From positions 62,001 to 126,000 of the forward strand of contig KB912001.1 of assembly GCA_000383715.1 (NCBI GenBank): a stretch of 64,000 bases of DNA, read 5' to 3'. The position numbers and the translations under genes were made by a program. This document shows, one piece after another, positions 1 through 11,307 of the stretch; the stretch's first letter is position 1, and each line of letters opens with the position of its first letter. A model generated the notes under the pieces. It was not told the DNA's origin. It made no database searches and saw nothing but the letters and a program-made list of their open reading frames with translations. Origin of the DNA: Verrucomicrobia bacterium SCGC AAA164-E04. Lineage in GTDB: Bacteria; Verrucomicrobiota; Verrucomicrobiia; Limisphaerales; AAA164-E04.

Positions 1-172
1 ATGCGCATCAATCCATGTACTGATTTATAAGTTGCTCCCCTTTCAGGATGCCAAAAACCACTCACCTTCATTACATCCGTCTTGAATTTTGTTTATCCGC
101 AAATTGTTGACACCTTCAATATTCCTGCATTTTTTTCATTGGCAAAGTAATGATAGTAATCATCTTTGAGTC

Positions 173-991
173 ATGAGAAATGCTGGCATTTATTCGCTGG
201 GAGGACTGATTTTCGGATCAGGTATGGCAATATTCGTTTCCCTCATGAATGGAGCATGGGACAATGCCATCGGTATGAGTTGCCTCATGTTTCCGATTGG
301 CTTTTTACTCACCTTTCTGGCCACGAAGATCATCCGTCTCGGAAAATTCATCACTGGTGGCAATTCTGTTTTGGGTGGGTTGGCAGGAGGAAGTGCCATA
401 ACAGGAATTATCTCAATGATTATTTTTCTACGGGCAATTGGATTGGGGGAAAGCGCGAAAACCTACGACAGCACTCGTGATCGTCATGGACCCAATGCCT
501 CAGACGACTTGGTTGAATTCCTTGATATCCGCAAATTTGAGCTTGGGGCAACCTGCATCATCGTCATGATCCTTTCCCTGACCATGGTTATCATGACGAT
601 GATTTACCGTCATCGCTTCGCTCCAACCATTCACGAAGTGGCAGAAAGCGGAAACATGCAATCACTTCAGCATTTTCTGAACTCAGAAACTAGGGACATT
701 CATGAAAAAAATTCCGATTCCCAGACTCCGCTGCACGTGGCATCGTCAAAGGAGATCGCTGAAACACTGATCGCTCGAGGTGCGGATGCCAATGCCAGGG
801 ACAAGAACGGAAAAACGCCTCTGCACGCGGCCGCTTTCGAGGGCAGAAAGGAAATCGTTGAATCACTCATCCCACACTGCACGGATATCGATGCAGAGGA
901 TAATCATGGAAAGACTCCACTTTACTGGGCGGTTTTGAAATGCCACGAGGAAGTCGCAGACCTGCTGCGCAAACAAGGCGCAGTTGAATAA
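173..991 (+). CDS. Membrane-anchored ankyrin-repeat protein
   Basis: This 272-residue protein has four hydrophobic segments in its first half (about residues 5-25, 32-52, 68-92 and 122-145). A soluble C-terminal half (about 150-272) follows with ankyrin repeats; two clear 'G-KTPL' hairpins and one 'QTPLHVA' mark at least three repeat units. The ankyrin part would lie on one face of the inner membrane as a protein-binding platform. The partner cannot be inferred. The ATG at 173 is the first start in frame and sits directly before the first membrane segment. It stands alone, 158 bp upstream of a sulfatase on the same strand. The fold is confident; the role is unknown. Confidence 0.8.
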   Translation: MRNAGIYSLGGLIFGSGMAIFVSLMNGAWDNAIGMSCLMFPIGFLLTFLATKIIRLGKFITGGNSVLGGLAGGSAITGIISMIIFLRAIGLGESAKTYDSTRDRHGPNASDDLVEFLDIRKFELGATCIIVMILSLTMVIMTMIYRHRFAPTIHEVAESGNMQSLQHFLNSETRDIHEKNSDSQTPLHVASSKEIAETLIARGADANARDKNGKTPLHAAAFEGRKEIVESLIPHCTDIDAEDNHGKTPLYWAVLKCHEEVADLLRKQGAVE

Positions 992-1149
992 ATCAGGTAA
1001 AATCACCATTGCACTTTGAATGCACGAACGCAGATCATGACAATAGCATTGTTTAGAAATAGCCGGCGCATGCTGAACAGAATTCAGTCATCCTTTGAAA
1101 CAGAAACCCCTTGCTTATTGATAATATCATAGTGAGAACGTGGACCCTC

Positions 1150-2952
1150 ATGTCGCAAACATTAAAGCCTATCCTGTTCAGTGTCTTGATCGCGACCGTG
1201 TGCTTGACATACGCCGCAAAAGCAAGTCCGGTCGAGCATCCCAACGTAATCTTTATCATTTGCGATGATTTGAACGACTATGTCGAAGGGTTCGGCGGTC
1301 ACCCTCAAACGAAGACACCCAACATGGCGCGACTGGCCGAACAAGGTGTCAGGTTCACACAGGCACATTGCAATGCACCCATCTGTGGCCCTTCTCGGGC
1401 AAGTTTGTTTACGGGTATTTACCCTCACAACTCCGGCTGTTACGGCTTTACCAAGTGGGATACGTACGAGGTATTGAAGCATTCAAGGACCTTGCAGGAG
1501 CACTTTGAGGCAAACGGATACTTTACCCTTGGCACAGGCAAACTGATGCACCATCGAGTTGTTCAGAGGGGATGGCAACAGTATGGGCACCCAGCTGACT
1601 ATGGACCCTTTGTAGTTGCAGGCGACGGGAAAGCGGCTCACCCGGACGTGCCGGCACCCTATCGCAACATCGGGGCGGTCGACGGTTCCTTTGGTCCATT
1701 CGTCAATCTTGATGACCGCAAGACGGAAAGTGGACTTCCAATGAGCTGGCTCAACGGTGGCTGGGGAGCTCGAGCCAAAGCACTCCGAGTCGATTCTGCA
1801 GATGATCGTGACCAGACACCGGATGAACTGAATGGTGACTGGGCGGTGGAGCAACTCCGTACGTTGGCAAAAAACGCCCATGGCAAACCATTCTTCATGG
1901 GCATCGGTTTCATTCGCCCGCACACGCCCTTGATTGTGCCAGCACGTTTCTTTGACATGTTTCCACTGGACTCTATCAAGCTCCCCACGATCAGACCTCA
2001 CGATATAGACGATACCCACGTGCGCTCGATACGCGGTATTCCCAACGGAGCAGAACCAGGCTCGACACGAGCGGAGGACATGGGACTGCGCTTGTATTCG
2101 AATCTTGTGGCGTCCTACTCGTCCCGCGAAGAAGCCTTGCGGCGCTTCATTCAGGCTTACCTGGCCAGTGTGGCATCGGTAGACGAACAGATAGGACGCA
2201 TTCTGGATGTCGTTGATCAATCGGGTCTGAAAGAGGATACCATCATCATACTGACCAGCGATCATGGCTGGGGCATGGGAGAAAAAGATTATCTTTACAA
2301 AAATTCCTTATGGCAGGAAAGCACCCAGGTACCGCTCATCGTTCGATTACCGGATGACACTTCAGCCAACACTCAATGCGATCGACCGGTCTCGCTCATT
2401 GATTTATATCCAACCTTGGTCGACCTTTGCCATATGAAGGGTACGACGATGAAGGGTCGGAAAGGTCATCCACTGGACGGGTATAGCTTTAAATCACTGC
2501 TGATGGATCCTGTCAAAGGCAAGTGGTCTGGACCAGACGAGGCACTCACGGCTCTTTACAAGTGGCGCATGGATTACCACCCTGCGCAGGAAAGTTATTC
2601 CTTGAGATCGAAGGACTGGCGTTACATTCGCTATGAAAACGGAAAGGAGGAATTGTATCACACCTCCAACGACCCCCACGAATGGAACAATCTTGACGAA
2701 CGTGTGGAACATGCCGACCGGCTGATACATTTTCGAAAACGTCTTCTTGATCGAATCCCTCAGCCTGGCACGATTCCGCCTCAACCCAAGTGGAAACCCA
2801 AGGGTTCCAGCAATCCCAATTCGAGAGCCGAAGCATGGAAATCTCAATACTTCTCAAGTCACCCTGCGGCCGATGCCAACAAGGATGGCAAATTGACATG
2901 GTCAGAATTGAAAGCTTATCGTGAAGTAATTGATCCATCGTCAAAAAGATAA
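1150..2952 (+). CDS. Secreted sulfatase, iduronate-2-sulfatase-like, with C-terminal EF-hand
   Basis: Type I sulfatase hydrolysing sulfate esters, probably on polysaccharides outside the cytoplasm. The frame is open from a TTG at 1111, but the ATG at 1150 gives a proper signal peptide ending near 'TYAAKA'. From that start the metal-binding 'ICDDLND' lies near residue 37-43, and the formylglycine motif C-G-P-S-R has its Cys at about 79. 'HGWGMGEKDYLYKNSLWQES' supplies the second half of the active site. The C-terminus carries one EF-hand loop (DANKDGKLTWSEL). C-x-P-S-R needs an anaerobic or formylglycine-generating maturase encoded elsewhere. It is the first gene of a sulfatase / PSD1 / DUF1501 module on the + strand, with 49 bp to the next gene. 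Confidence 0.9.
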   Translation: MSQTLKPILFSVLIATVCLTYAAKASPVEHPNVIFIICDDLNDYVEGFGGHPQTKTPNMARLAEQGVRFTQAHCNAPICGPSRASLFTGIYPHNSGCYGFTKWDTYEVLKHSRTLQEHFEANGYFTLGTGKLMHHRVVQRGWQQYGHPADYGPFVVAGDGKAAHPDVPAPYRNIGAVDGSFGPFVNLDDRKTESGLPMSWLNGGWGARAKALRVDSADDRDQTPDELNGDWAVEQLRTLAKNAHGKPFFMGIGFIRPHTPLIVPARFFDMFPLDSIKLPTIRPHDIDDTHVRSIRGIPNGAEPGSTRAEDMGLRLYSNLVASYSSREEALRRFIQAYLASVASVDEQIGRILDVVDQSGLKEDTIIILTSDHGWGMGEKDYLYKNSLWQESTQVPLIVRLPDDTSANTQCDRPVSLIDLYPTLVDLCHMKGTTMKGRKGHPLDGYSFKSLLMDPVKGKWSGPDEALTALYKWRMDYHPAQESYSLRSKDWRYIRYENGKEELYHTSNDPHEWNNLDERVEHADRLIHFRKRLLDRIPQPGTIPPQPKWKPKGSSNPNSRAEAWKSQYFSSHPAADANKDGKLTWSELKAYREVIDPSSKR

Positions 2953-3001
2953 TCCAGTGACGGAAGAGTGATAAACCACTTCATGGACTCTCTAGATAAA
3001 A

Positions 3002-5806
3002 ATGATACAACATTTTTTAAGAATCATAGCAAGACAGCAGAACAGCTTCAGATGGGTCAGTGGTGTGTCCTTTTTTTTCATTTCTCTGCTTGTATCGGCT
3101 GATGAAATCAAGTTCGAACGTGACATCGCGCCTATCCTGAAGGAGCGCTGCATTGACTGTCATGGTGAAGCTAAAGAGAAATCCGGTCTGCGACTGGACA
3201 CCCGTGCGAACATGCTGCGCGGTGGTGATTCAGGGTTGGCTGCCGTTATCCCGGGCAATCCAGAAAAAAGTTACTTATTGGAAGTCGTCAAGCACCTCGA
3301 TCCCGACGTCATGATGCCGCCTGATGAAGACAGGATTCCGGCGAAGGAAATCCATTTACTGGAACGCTGGATCAAAGCAGGAAGCATCTGGCCGGGACAG
3401 ATGGCAACGGTCGAGGAAATGAAATCAGATCATTGGTCATTTCAGGCTATCCGTCGACCGGACAGCCCAGAAGAATATGCTTCCCATTCAAACCCCATTG
3501 ATCGCTTTCTGCTGAAACGGCTGGATGAGGATAAACTCACATTTTCAGATCCTGCAGTTCCACGGTCATTGATTCGTCGTGTCTCCATCGTTCTGACCGG
3601 TTTGCCACCGACATTGGCTGAAACCAAAACCTTCCTGGCAGCCTATGAGAAGGATAGTGATCAAGCATATACATTACTCGTCGATCGTTTATTGGATTCC
3701 GCACATTTTGGAGAACGTTGGGCACAGCATTGGTTGGATGTCATTCGCTGGGCAGAAACAAACGGCAGTGAAAGCAACATGTATCGCAAGAACGCATGGA
3801 TTTATCGCGACTATGTGATACGCGCTCTGAACGAAGACAAGCCATATGACCGTTTCCTGTTCGAGCAAATCGCAGGCGATTCGGTCGGTGAAGGTGATGC
3901 AACCGGCTTCCTGGTGGCTGGCCCGCACGTTCCCGTGGCAACGGTGGGCCAGGAACCAGCCGCACGAAGGCAGGCGCGGGCTGATCGCATGGATGAAATC
4001 ATACAGACGGTCGGAGCCTCCGCACTCGGTGTGACCATCGGCTGTGCAAGGTGTCACAATCACAAATTTGATCCAATCTCGATTCGCGATTACTACGCCA
4101 TGACTGCTGTTTTTGAGGATGTCGAATTTGGAAGCCGATTCCCCGAACTGGCAGCGGATCATCCGCGCCGATTACGCGGTCAGGAACTCTATGGAAAAAT
4201 TCGAAAAGTGCATGCAGAGCTGAAACCGATGGGCCCTTGGGTAGAGGATTGGGTAGGTTACAAGGAGCTGCATTTTGACCCTGTGAAAGCACAAAAAGTT
4301 CGTATCAAATTCAACTGGGGTGGTGTGCGTCTCGACGAAATCGAAATCTTTGGGCCTACCGATCATGGTCGGAATGTGGCTGCAGCATCCGAAGGCACAC
4401 AAACCTTCAGCCCTCCTGAAATGGCAATTGCGCGTGCTGATCTGAAGCACGTCAACGATGGTAAGTATGGTACTCAGGCCTGGGGGGCAAAAGCACCCGC
4501 TGACGGCAAGAGCAAACCCTGGATCGAGTTCACCTTTACCCAACCGCATGACATCGAACGTATTCGTCTAAGCACCAATCGCGAAGATTTTTTTGAAACA
4601 GCCTACCTTGAAGGGCTCAATAAATTTAATTTTGGTCCTTACCGTGTTGAGATCCCCTCGGAAGAGGGTCAATGGAAGCAGGTTGCGTCCACCATGACAT
4701 TTGATCAACAGAACAAAAAGCACACATCTCGAAAGGGTCTTTTGACTACCCTTCAAGAACTGATCACGCTTGTGAATGAAGAAGGACCAAAACCAAGTTT
4801 TGTCGCTCGTTTCATTAAACCGGTTGACACTCATATACTCATGCGCGGAAGCCCCGAGAATCCTCGAGACGAAGTGCTTCCTGCTGGATTATCACAACTC
4901 GGTGGAGACCTTAATCTCCGAACAAACGCCTCAGGTCCAAAGCGGAGAGCTGCTTTTGCTCAATGGCTGATCAAACCCAGCAATCCACTTGTACCCCGAG
5001 TCGCTGTCAATCGAATTTGGCATCACGTTTTCGGCCAGGGTATTGTCACGACCACCAGCGATTTCGGTGCTGCCGGTACACCGCCCACACACCCCGGATT
5101 GCTCGAGTGGCTGGCAGCCGAATTCATGCAGCCTGCATCCCGTATCGCAAGAAGTAACGAAACGCAAGCATGGTCCATCAAGCACATGATTCGTTTGATG
5201 GTCATGTCGGATGCCTTTCGGCAATCCAGTGCGCCAGGAAAGGAAGGAATCACCGCTGACGCAGACTCACAGTTACTCTGGAGATATCCCCCAAAACGCG
5301 TCGAAGCCGAAGTCATCCGCGATTCAATTTTACAAGCATCGGACACGCTGAATCGCACCATTGGAGGACGCAGCTATCGTATCCACAACGTGAAAAAACG
5401 ATATGCCCAATGGAAAGTAACGGATAATCATGGTTCAGAGACGTGGCGGCGAATGATCTATCAGGAGCGCATGCGCCGTGTGGACGACCAAATGTTTACC
5501 GCATTCGACTTTCCAGACTGCGGGCAAGTTCGAGCCAAACGCCCTGTCTCGACGACACCGTTGCAGGCTCTCAATCTAATGAATAGCGATTTTGTCATGG
5601 ATCAATCAAGCCTGATAGCTGAAAGAGCACGTCAGGACACAAACGACCATCCAGAGCTTGCCATTCAGCGCTGCTTCGAGTTACTACTCGGTCGTCCCCC
5701 TACTATCAAAGAGCAGGCCTCTTGCCTGGATCTCGTGAGGGAGAAAGAATTGCAACTCGTGTGTCGTGCGATCATCAACTCCAATGAATTCGCATTCCTG
5801 CCCTGA
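3002..5806 (+). CDS. PSD1 family protein: Planctomycete cytochrome c domain plus DUF1549 and DUF1553
   Basis: This 934-residue exported protein has a hydrophobic leader (about 20-33). A PSCyt1 domain with the haem-c motif C-I-D-C-H (50-54) follows, then DUF1549 (about 160-380) ending in the family-typical C-A-R-C-H (348-352) followed by 'NHKFDPI'. An inserted discoidin-like segment spans roughly 425-560, and DUF1553 (about 640-900) contains 'NRIWHHVFGQGIV' and 'STTPLQALNLMNS'. No biochemical function is established for PSD1; an electron-transfer or oxidative role in the envelope is only inferred from the haem motif. It lies 8 bp upstream of a DUF1501 gene, the usual partner, so co-transcription is likely. 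The ATG at 3002 directly precedes the leader. Confidence 0.88.
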   Translation: MIQHFLRIIARQQNSFRWVSGVSFFFISLLVSADEIKFERDIAPILKERCIDCHGEAKEKSGLRLDTRANMLRGGDSGLAAVIPGNPEKSYLLEVVKHLDPDVMMPPDEDRIPAKEIHLLERWIKAGSIWPGQMATVEEMKSDHWSFQAIRRPDSPEEYASHSNPIDRFLLKRLDEDKLTFSDPAVPRSLIRRVSIVLTGLPPTLAETKTFLAAYEKDSDQAYTLLVDRLLDSAHFGERWAQHWLDVIRWAETNGSESNMYRKNAWIYRDYVIRALNEDKPYDRFLFEQIAGDSVGEGDATGFLVAGPHVPVATVGQEPAARRQARADRMDEIIQTVGASALGVTIGCARCHNHKFDPISIRDYYAMTAVFEDVEFGSRFPELAADHPRRLRGQELYGKIRKVHAELKPMGPWVEDWVGYKELHFDPVKAQKVRIKFNWGGVRLDEIEIFGPTDHGRNVAAASEGTQTFSPPEMAIARADLKHVNDGKYGTQAWGAKAPADGKSKPWIEFTFTQPHDIERIRLSTNREDFFETAYLEGLNKFNFGPYRVEIPSEEGQWKQVASTMTFDQQNKKHTSRKGLLTTLQELITLVNEEGPKPSFVARFIKPVDTHILMRGSPENPRDEVLPAGLSQLGGDLNLRTNASGPKRRAAFAQWLIKPSNPLVPRVAVNRIWHHVFGQGIVTTTSDFGAAGTPPTHPGLLEWLAAEFMQPASRIARSNETQAWSIKHMIRLMVMSDAFRQSSAPGKEGITADADSQLLWRYPPKRVEAEVIRDSILQASDTLNRTIGGRSYRIHNVKKRYAQWKVTDNHGSETWRRMIYQERMRRVDDQMFTAFDFPDCGQVRAKRPVSTTPLQALNLMNSDFVMDQSSLIAERARQDTNDHPELAIQRCFELLLGRPPTIKEQASCLDLVREKELQLVCRAIINSNEFAFLP

Positions 5807-5814
5807 CTCACATC

Positions 5815-7317
<1,503 letters not shown>

Positions 7318-7771
7318 TCAGTGCCCCAAAAAGCCCGTTTATCAATCCATTCTCCCATCGCATGTTTTTCCTTTGCCTAACACTGGAGACACATGAAGGG
7401 CATATAAGCCGACCACAATATAATGCTGCCATAACCCAATCTTTCAGTTCGGTGAGAGAAAGACTGATTCAAGCAAGCTGTGGGCAAATTGAAAAAAACA
7501 AGTCAACGGCTACTTTCAAAACGCCGACTTACCAGCTGCAAAAACCATCCATTTGTCCATTCCTACAATTGGATTATTATCATTTCCGAATAAGGAAAAG
7601 TGCTCGAATTCTTCATATAAAGATTAATTGAACAGCTGAGGACAGATCGATACCCCAAAGTAAATCGCGGAAAGTTTTTTGGCCCAATCTAATCCTTGTG
7701 AGCGTTATATTGACTGGAAACACTTATTCAAGCCGAACTTAAATCTGTGGTTTCAATAATACATACAATCC
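7318..7771 (+). other. Intergenic region, no supported gene
   Basis: This 454-bp stretch separates the DUF1501 gene from the next gene. One 105-codon open frame (7314-7631) overlaps it, but its composition is not protein-like and no start signal is visible, so it is not called. A short inverted repeat, TCTTTC / GAAAGA (7440-7445 and 7458-7463), is too weak to name. The stretch just before 7772 is AT-rich and probably holds the next promoter. Confidence 0.5.
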
Positions 7772-8785
7772 ATGAAAGCATTTAAAATAATCTCTACCTA
7801 TCTGATTACCGGAGTAATATTCCTCAGCCTGCCACAAGCGATTGCGCAGGACACAATCACCAAGGAGTTATTGACCCGCGAATCTGGGGTTTGGTTTGGT
7901 GAATCAACAAACGAAGAAGGTGATAAAATCAATCATTATTCTTGGCACGGATATGTGGAGGAATTGGAATTGGCTCGAAGCGTTCATTTTGATGTCGATG
8001 CCGACACAAAAAAGCTGATTTCCTCGCTTCATGTTTACACGACCGTCAGTGCATCAGGAAAACAAACAGAGTCCCTGATCTTCAACTCAGATGGCAATGT
8101 AGGCTCATCGGTAGGTGTGATCGATGGGAATAAAACCATCATTCGTTTTCAGGGAGCAAACACGAACAACATCATTTTTTCCGGAACGATCAAAAAGGAA
8201 TTATCGGAGAACGGTACAAAATCCCATGAAACATGGAATGACGTTATCTTTAATGGTAATTATTTGGCATCTACGCCTAGGAGTGAAAACCGTAAGTTGG
8301 TCGACACCAACTTAATGTCTTTATTTCAGAATGGAGACATATTAACCGATGAGGATAGAAAAACCGCAGGCTTTTTGGAGTCATTTGAAAAATTGATCGG
8401 CAAATGGGAAATGAAAAATGAAACAGGAGATTTTGGTCGCGAAATCCAATGGCGATTAAGTGGTATGGGAAGTCTGCTGGTGGAAAAATTTAATTATATC
8501 AATGAGAAAAACGAAATCAGCGGTGGAGGTATAAATATTACTGGAATCGACCCGTCCAATGGACTGTTAACAATGTGGAGTGTAGATAAAGATGGCTTCA
8601 GCCGAAGTGGAGGATGGGATTTAATCTCTGACAAAATGACTGGACAACGCCAAAATGATTCTCGAATCATCAGAACATTCGAAGGTGACGATACAATGAC
8701 AGTCTATTGGCAATCTAAGAAAAACGGCGAGTATTCGGGAGAAGATGGCAAATACACACTCAAGCGAGTTGAGAATACGCAATAA
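7772..8785 (+). CDS. Secreted protein of unknown function, DUF1579-like beta-rich repeat
   Basis: This 337-residue protein has a clear Sec leader (MKAFKIISTYLITGVIFLSL, cleavage probably after 'AIAQ'). The mature part looks like two related beta-rich halves. The second (about 205-335) carries 'LIGKWEM', 'EIQWRLSGMGSLLVEKF' and 'MTVYWQSKKNGEYSGEDGKY', a pattern resembling DUF1579 or lipocalin-like proteins found in PVC bacteria and Bacteroidetes. No catalytic motif is visible. It stands alone between a long intergenic region and a strong inverted repeat. The assignment to a known fold is tentative; that it is an exported protein is well supported. Confidence 0.75.
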   Translation: MKAFKIISTYLITGVIFLSLPQAIAQDTITKELLTRESGVWFGESTNEEGDKINHYSWHGYVEELELARSVHFDVDADTKKLISSLHVYTTVSASGKQTESLIFNSDGNVGSSVGVIDGNKTIIRFQGANTNNIIFSGTIKKELSENGTKSHETWNDVIFNGNYLASTPRSENRKLVDTNLMSLFQNGDILTDEDRKTAGFLESFEKLIGKWEMKNETGDFGREIQWRLSGMGSLLVEKFNYINEKNEISGGGINITGIDPSNGLLTMWSVDKDGFSRSGGWDLISDKMTGQRQNDSRIIRTFEGDDTMTVYWQSKKNGEYSGEDGKYTLKRVENTQ

Positions 8786-8959
8786 GGATCGATTAAATCT
8801 TGGACACTTGGACAAAAAAACACCTCTCAATCATTATGCTCGTATGAGCGGCATTAAGACACCGATACTGCTCGCATACTCTTATTCTCAAACCGTGACA
8901 AGCTGCTCAAAGTGTGTGGCTTCAATGAAACCCTGATTGGACTGAAAAGTTTCGCCCGT

Positions 8960-8995
8960 GAACTCCTTGCCTTTGACCACAAAGGCAAGGAGTTC
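8960..8995. terminator. Perfect 16-bp inverted repeat with 4-nt loop
   Basis: The arms 8960-8975 (GAACTCCTTGCCTTTG) and 8980-8995 are exact reverse complements around the loop ACCA. It lies between the convergent genes 7772-8785 (+) and 9226-10465 (-), so a bidirectional transcription stop is the simplest reading. Neither side has a strong T-run, which is unusual for a factor-independent terminator. The rest of 8786-9225 holds no supported gene. Confidence 0.55.
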
Positions 8996-9172
8996 AGCTT
9001 TAAGCAATGCGCATGATCATGAGGTTTGCAATTCGCTTGCTTGAGCATTGCATCCTGTCATCTCTATTTAAGATTCGCTTTTCCAATTAGATCCATAGGG
9101 CTTTAAAGTCGTATGATACCAAAGCAACCATTGCGACATTGGATGGCGTGAACACATGCATTAGATGGGAAG

Positions 9173-9200
9173 TGATGAGTGCCAACAATGGCATTCATCA
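9173..9200 (-). terminator. Hairpin just after the ZigA-like gene
   Basis: The arms 9173-9184 (TGATGAGTGCCA) and 9189-9200 pair over 12 bp with a single mismatch around the loop ACAA. The hairpin lies 25 bp beyond the stop codon of the minus-strand COG0523 gene. No T-run follows, so termination is likely but not proven. It could also act as a 3' stabilising structure. Confidence 0.4.
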
Positions 9201-9225
9201 TCCGATTACAAGTAAACGCTCGCAT

Positions 9226-10465
9226 TCATTGTTGAATCGTCGTTTCCTCCTCCTCCATTGCCACTTGCCACTCAAAAAAAGGATCTTTGAAATGGGTCAA
9301 CCATCTGTCAGGGCCTAGCGCCATTTCGTCGTCGGTAAGCAGGCACTCATCAAATTTGGCGGTAATCGCATCAGGATCCATGCTTTGACCGATGACGACG
9401 ATCTCCTGGCGACGGTCGCCCCAGGGTTTCTCCCATAACTTCACAATCTCCTCGCACTGTTCCTGATCGTCCGGCCATTCGTTTCTGTCTACAGCGCACC
9501 ACCAGGAACCGGCGCCTTCCGTGCGGCAGGCCGCACCTGCCTGTGAGTAATTACCCGCCCAATCCATACGAGTCGCCAGCCAGAAAAAGCCTTTACTGCG
9601 CAGCACGCCTGGCCACGCAGTACGCAGGGAGGCCATGAAGCGTTCGGGATGAAAGGGTCTTCGAGCCCGGTAGACGAAGCTGCTGACACCATATTCCTCG
9701 GTCTCAGGAGTGTGTTCTCCTCGCAATTCCTTCAACCATCCAGGAGCTTCCTGAGCTTGCTCCATGCTGAATCGGTCGGTGTTGAGCAGCAAATCCAGGG
9801 ACACCTCCCCAAAGGCGGCATTCACCAGCTCTGCATCCGGATTGAGTCCTTTGATAATTCCTGTGACAAGCTGTAATTGCTCATGATTCACCAGATCGGT
9901 CTTGTTGAGAATGATCACGTCGGCAAACTCGATCTGATCTACCAACAGGTCAACCACGCATCGGTCATCTTGCTCATCACGCGCCTGCCGGCGCTCCACG
10001 AGTGAATCAGGTGAGCCAAAATCGCGCAGGAAATTGAACGCATCAACCACCGTGACCATCGTATCGAGTCGGGCAAGATCGTTGAGACAATGTCCTTCTT
10101 CATCCAAAAAAGTAAATGTCTCAGCCACAGGCAATGGCTCGGAAATCCCCGTACTTTCAATAACCAACTGATCGAAGCGACCCTCACCAGCAAGTGCCGC
10201 AACCTCTTTGAGAAGATCCTCGCGCAAGGTGCAGCAAATACATCCGTTAGACATCTCGACGAGTTTTTCTTCCGCCCGATTGAGAGTTGCACCACCTCCT
10301 TTAACGAGAGCGGCGTCAATGTTGACCTCACTCATGTCATTGACAATGACAGCCACTCGGCGCCCCTCACGGTTGTGAAGAATATGATTAAGTAATGTAG
10401 TCTTGCCTGCTCCAAGGAAACCCGAAAGAACGGTCACAGGCAGATTTTGTTTAGTTTTTTTCCAT
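9226..10465 (-). CDS. COG0523 GTPase, ZigA/YciC-type zinc metallochaperone (start region frameshifted)
   Basis: G3E-family GTPase that in relatives delivers zinc to client enzymes under zinc starvation. Visible motifs are the Walker A '[11 protein letters not shown]', the metal-binding 'NGCICC' (C-x-C-C), 'ESTGISEP', the G4 'LNKTDL', and the C-terminal domain with '[19 protein letters not shown]' typical of ZigA/YciC. The coding frame runs upstream to a TTG at 10656, but those 65 codons look non-coding. An ATG at 10465 would give the classic start [12 protein letters not shown] if the A7 run (10455-10461, T7 on +) had six bases. As written it is one base out of frame. The gene is either mis-sequenced, slippage-dependent or started at a rare codon. 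It belongs to the zinc island. Confidence 0.85.
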
Positions 10466-10655
10466 TGTCTAATTTTATTTAAAGTCTTTGCCCCAGAATG
10501 GAAGCCGACCGAAATCAAGGCTTCTGTTGGGATTGAATATCGTAAATCAGGACCTTCCCATCTTGCTGTCCAACCGCAAAGCGCCCAGGCCCGACTTGCT
10601 GCATGTGCTGCCGTGATATGCCGATATGAGTGCGTCTCAACTACCTGAGGAAGCA

Positions 10656-10709
10656 AAAAGCCCCCCAGCGTTGATCAGAAGCTAATTGGATGAATTGCGC
10701 TGGTTTTTT
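10656..10709. terminator. Bidirectional terminator-like hairpin
   Basis: CCAGCG (10665-10670) pairs with CGCTGG (10698-10703) around a 27-nt loop. It is flanked by A5 (10656-10660) and T6 (10704-10709), so a T-run follows the stem on either strand. On the minus strand it would end transcription from the MerC-like gene before the ZigA-like gene. The long loop lowers confidence. Confidence 0.4.
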
Positions 10710-10769
10710 GTAATAGAATGAGCATCCATATTCCGTCATTCATAGTTGGCGTATCTTGATTCGGTTGGA

Positions 10770-11252
10770 TTAGTTTTCATGCATGCAACTGGACGCCCGG
10801 CAGAGCAGATAGTTTCTCGCATGTGCGGAGGCCAGAAAAACTCCCCCAATGACATTAAAGATGGTGATCCCCATGGAGATGCCGCCTTTCTGTTTTGCCA
10901 GGCAGTGGGGACAAGTGGAAGCTTCAGATAGGACATGTTCTACATGAAACCATGTTTCATAACCCGCGACCGACACCAAAAAGCCCAGACCAAGTATACT
11001 CAAGAAGAGCACCGCTTTATCTTTGTGTCTCCTGCACCCCATGAAAACGGCTGCAGAGGTCGTTGGAACCACAAAAAGAATCATCCAGAGGTGAAAGTCT
11101 TGATGCACCCAAAACGTAGTCGCCATGATAGGAAGAAGAATAATCAACACTGGCGTCATTAAACAGTGGACAGCACATAACATAGACATCCCGATGGCGA
11201 GGGAATCAAGCCATGCGAAGGATCGGCAATTTGATTTTTCGATTACTTTCAT
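10770..11252 (-). CDS. MerC-domain inner-membrane protein
   Basis: This 160-residue protein has four hydrophobic segments and the MerC signature C-A-V-H-C-L-M-T-P (Cys26, His29, Cys30) in the first one. A second Cys pair lies in a loop (C-P-H-C, about 117-120). MerC proteins carry Hg(II) in mer operons, but chromosomal homologues without merA or merR often sit beside Fur-family regulators and COG0523 genes, as here. A zinc or general thiophilic-metal role is therefore more likely than mercury resistance; this is inference. The end 'SSCMHEN' adds another potential ligand. The ATG at 11252 is the only reasonable start. Confidence 0.75.
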   Translation of the reverse strand: MKVIEKSNCRSFAWLDSLAIGMSMLCAVHCLMTPVLIILLPIMATTFWVHQDFHLWMILFVVPTTSAAVFMGCRRHKDKAVLFLSILGLGFLVSVAGYETWFHVEHVLSEASTCPHCLAKQKGGISMGITIFNVIGGVFLASAHARNYLLCRASSCMHEN

Positions 11253-11307
11253 CTGATTTTGTTCAATGGATGGTTTGGGTTAACTTAAGTCGAATCGACA
11301 ACTGGGT

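Noticed and set aside
1-172. Gene at the left edge
   Set aside because: No open frame with coding character enters from the left; nothing was supported in these 172 bases.
10466-10656. 65-residue N-terminal extension of the ZigA-like protein
   Set aside because: It is not seen in the family, has only a TTG start, and is better explained by the A7 frame problem.
9226-11252. Mercury-resistance operon
   Set aside because: Only a MerC-like protein is present; no merA, merT, merP or merR is adjacent, and the context is zinc-type.
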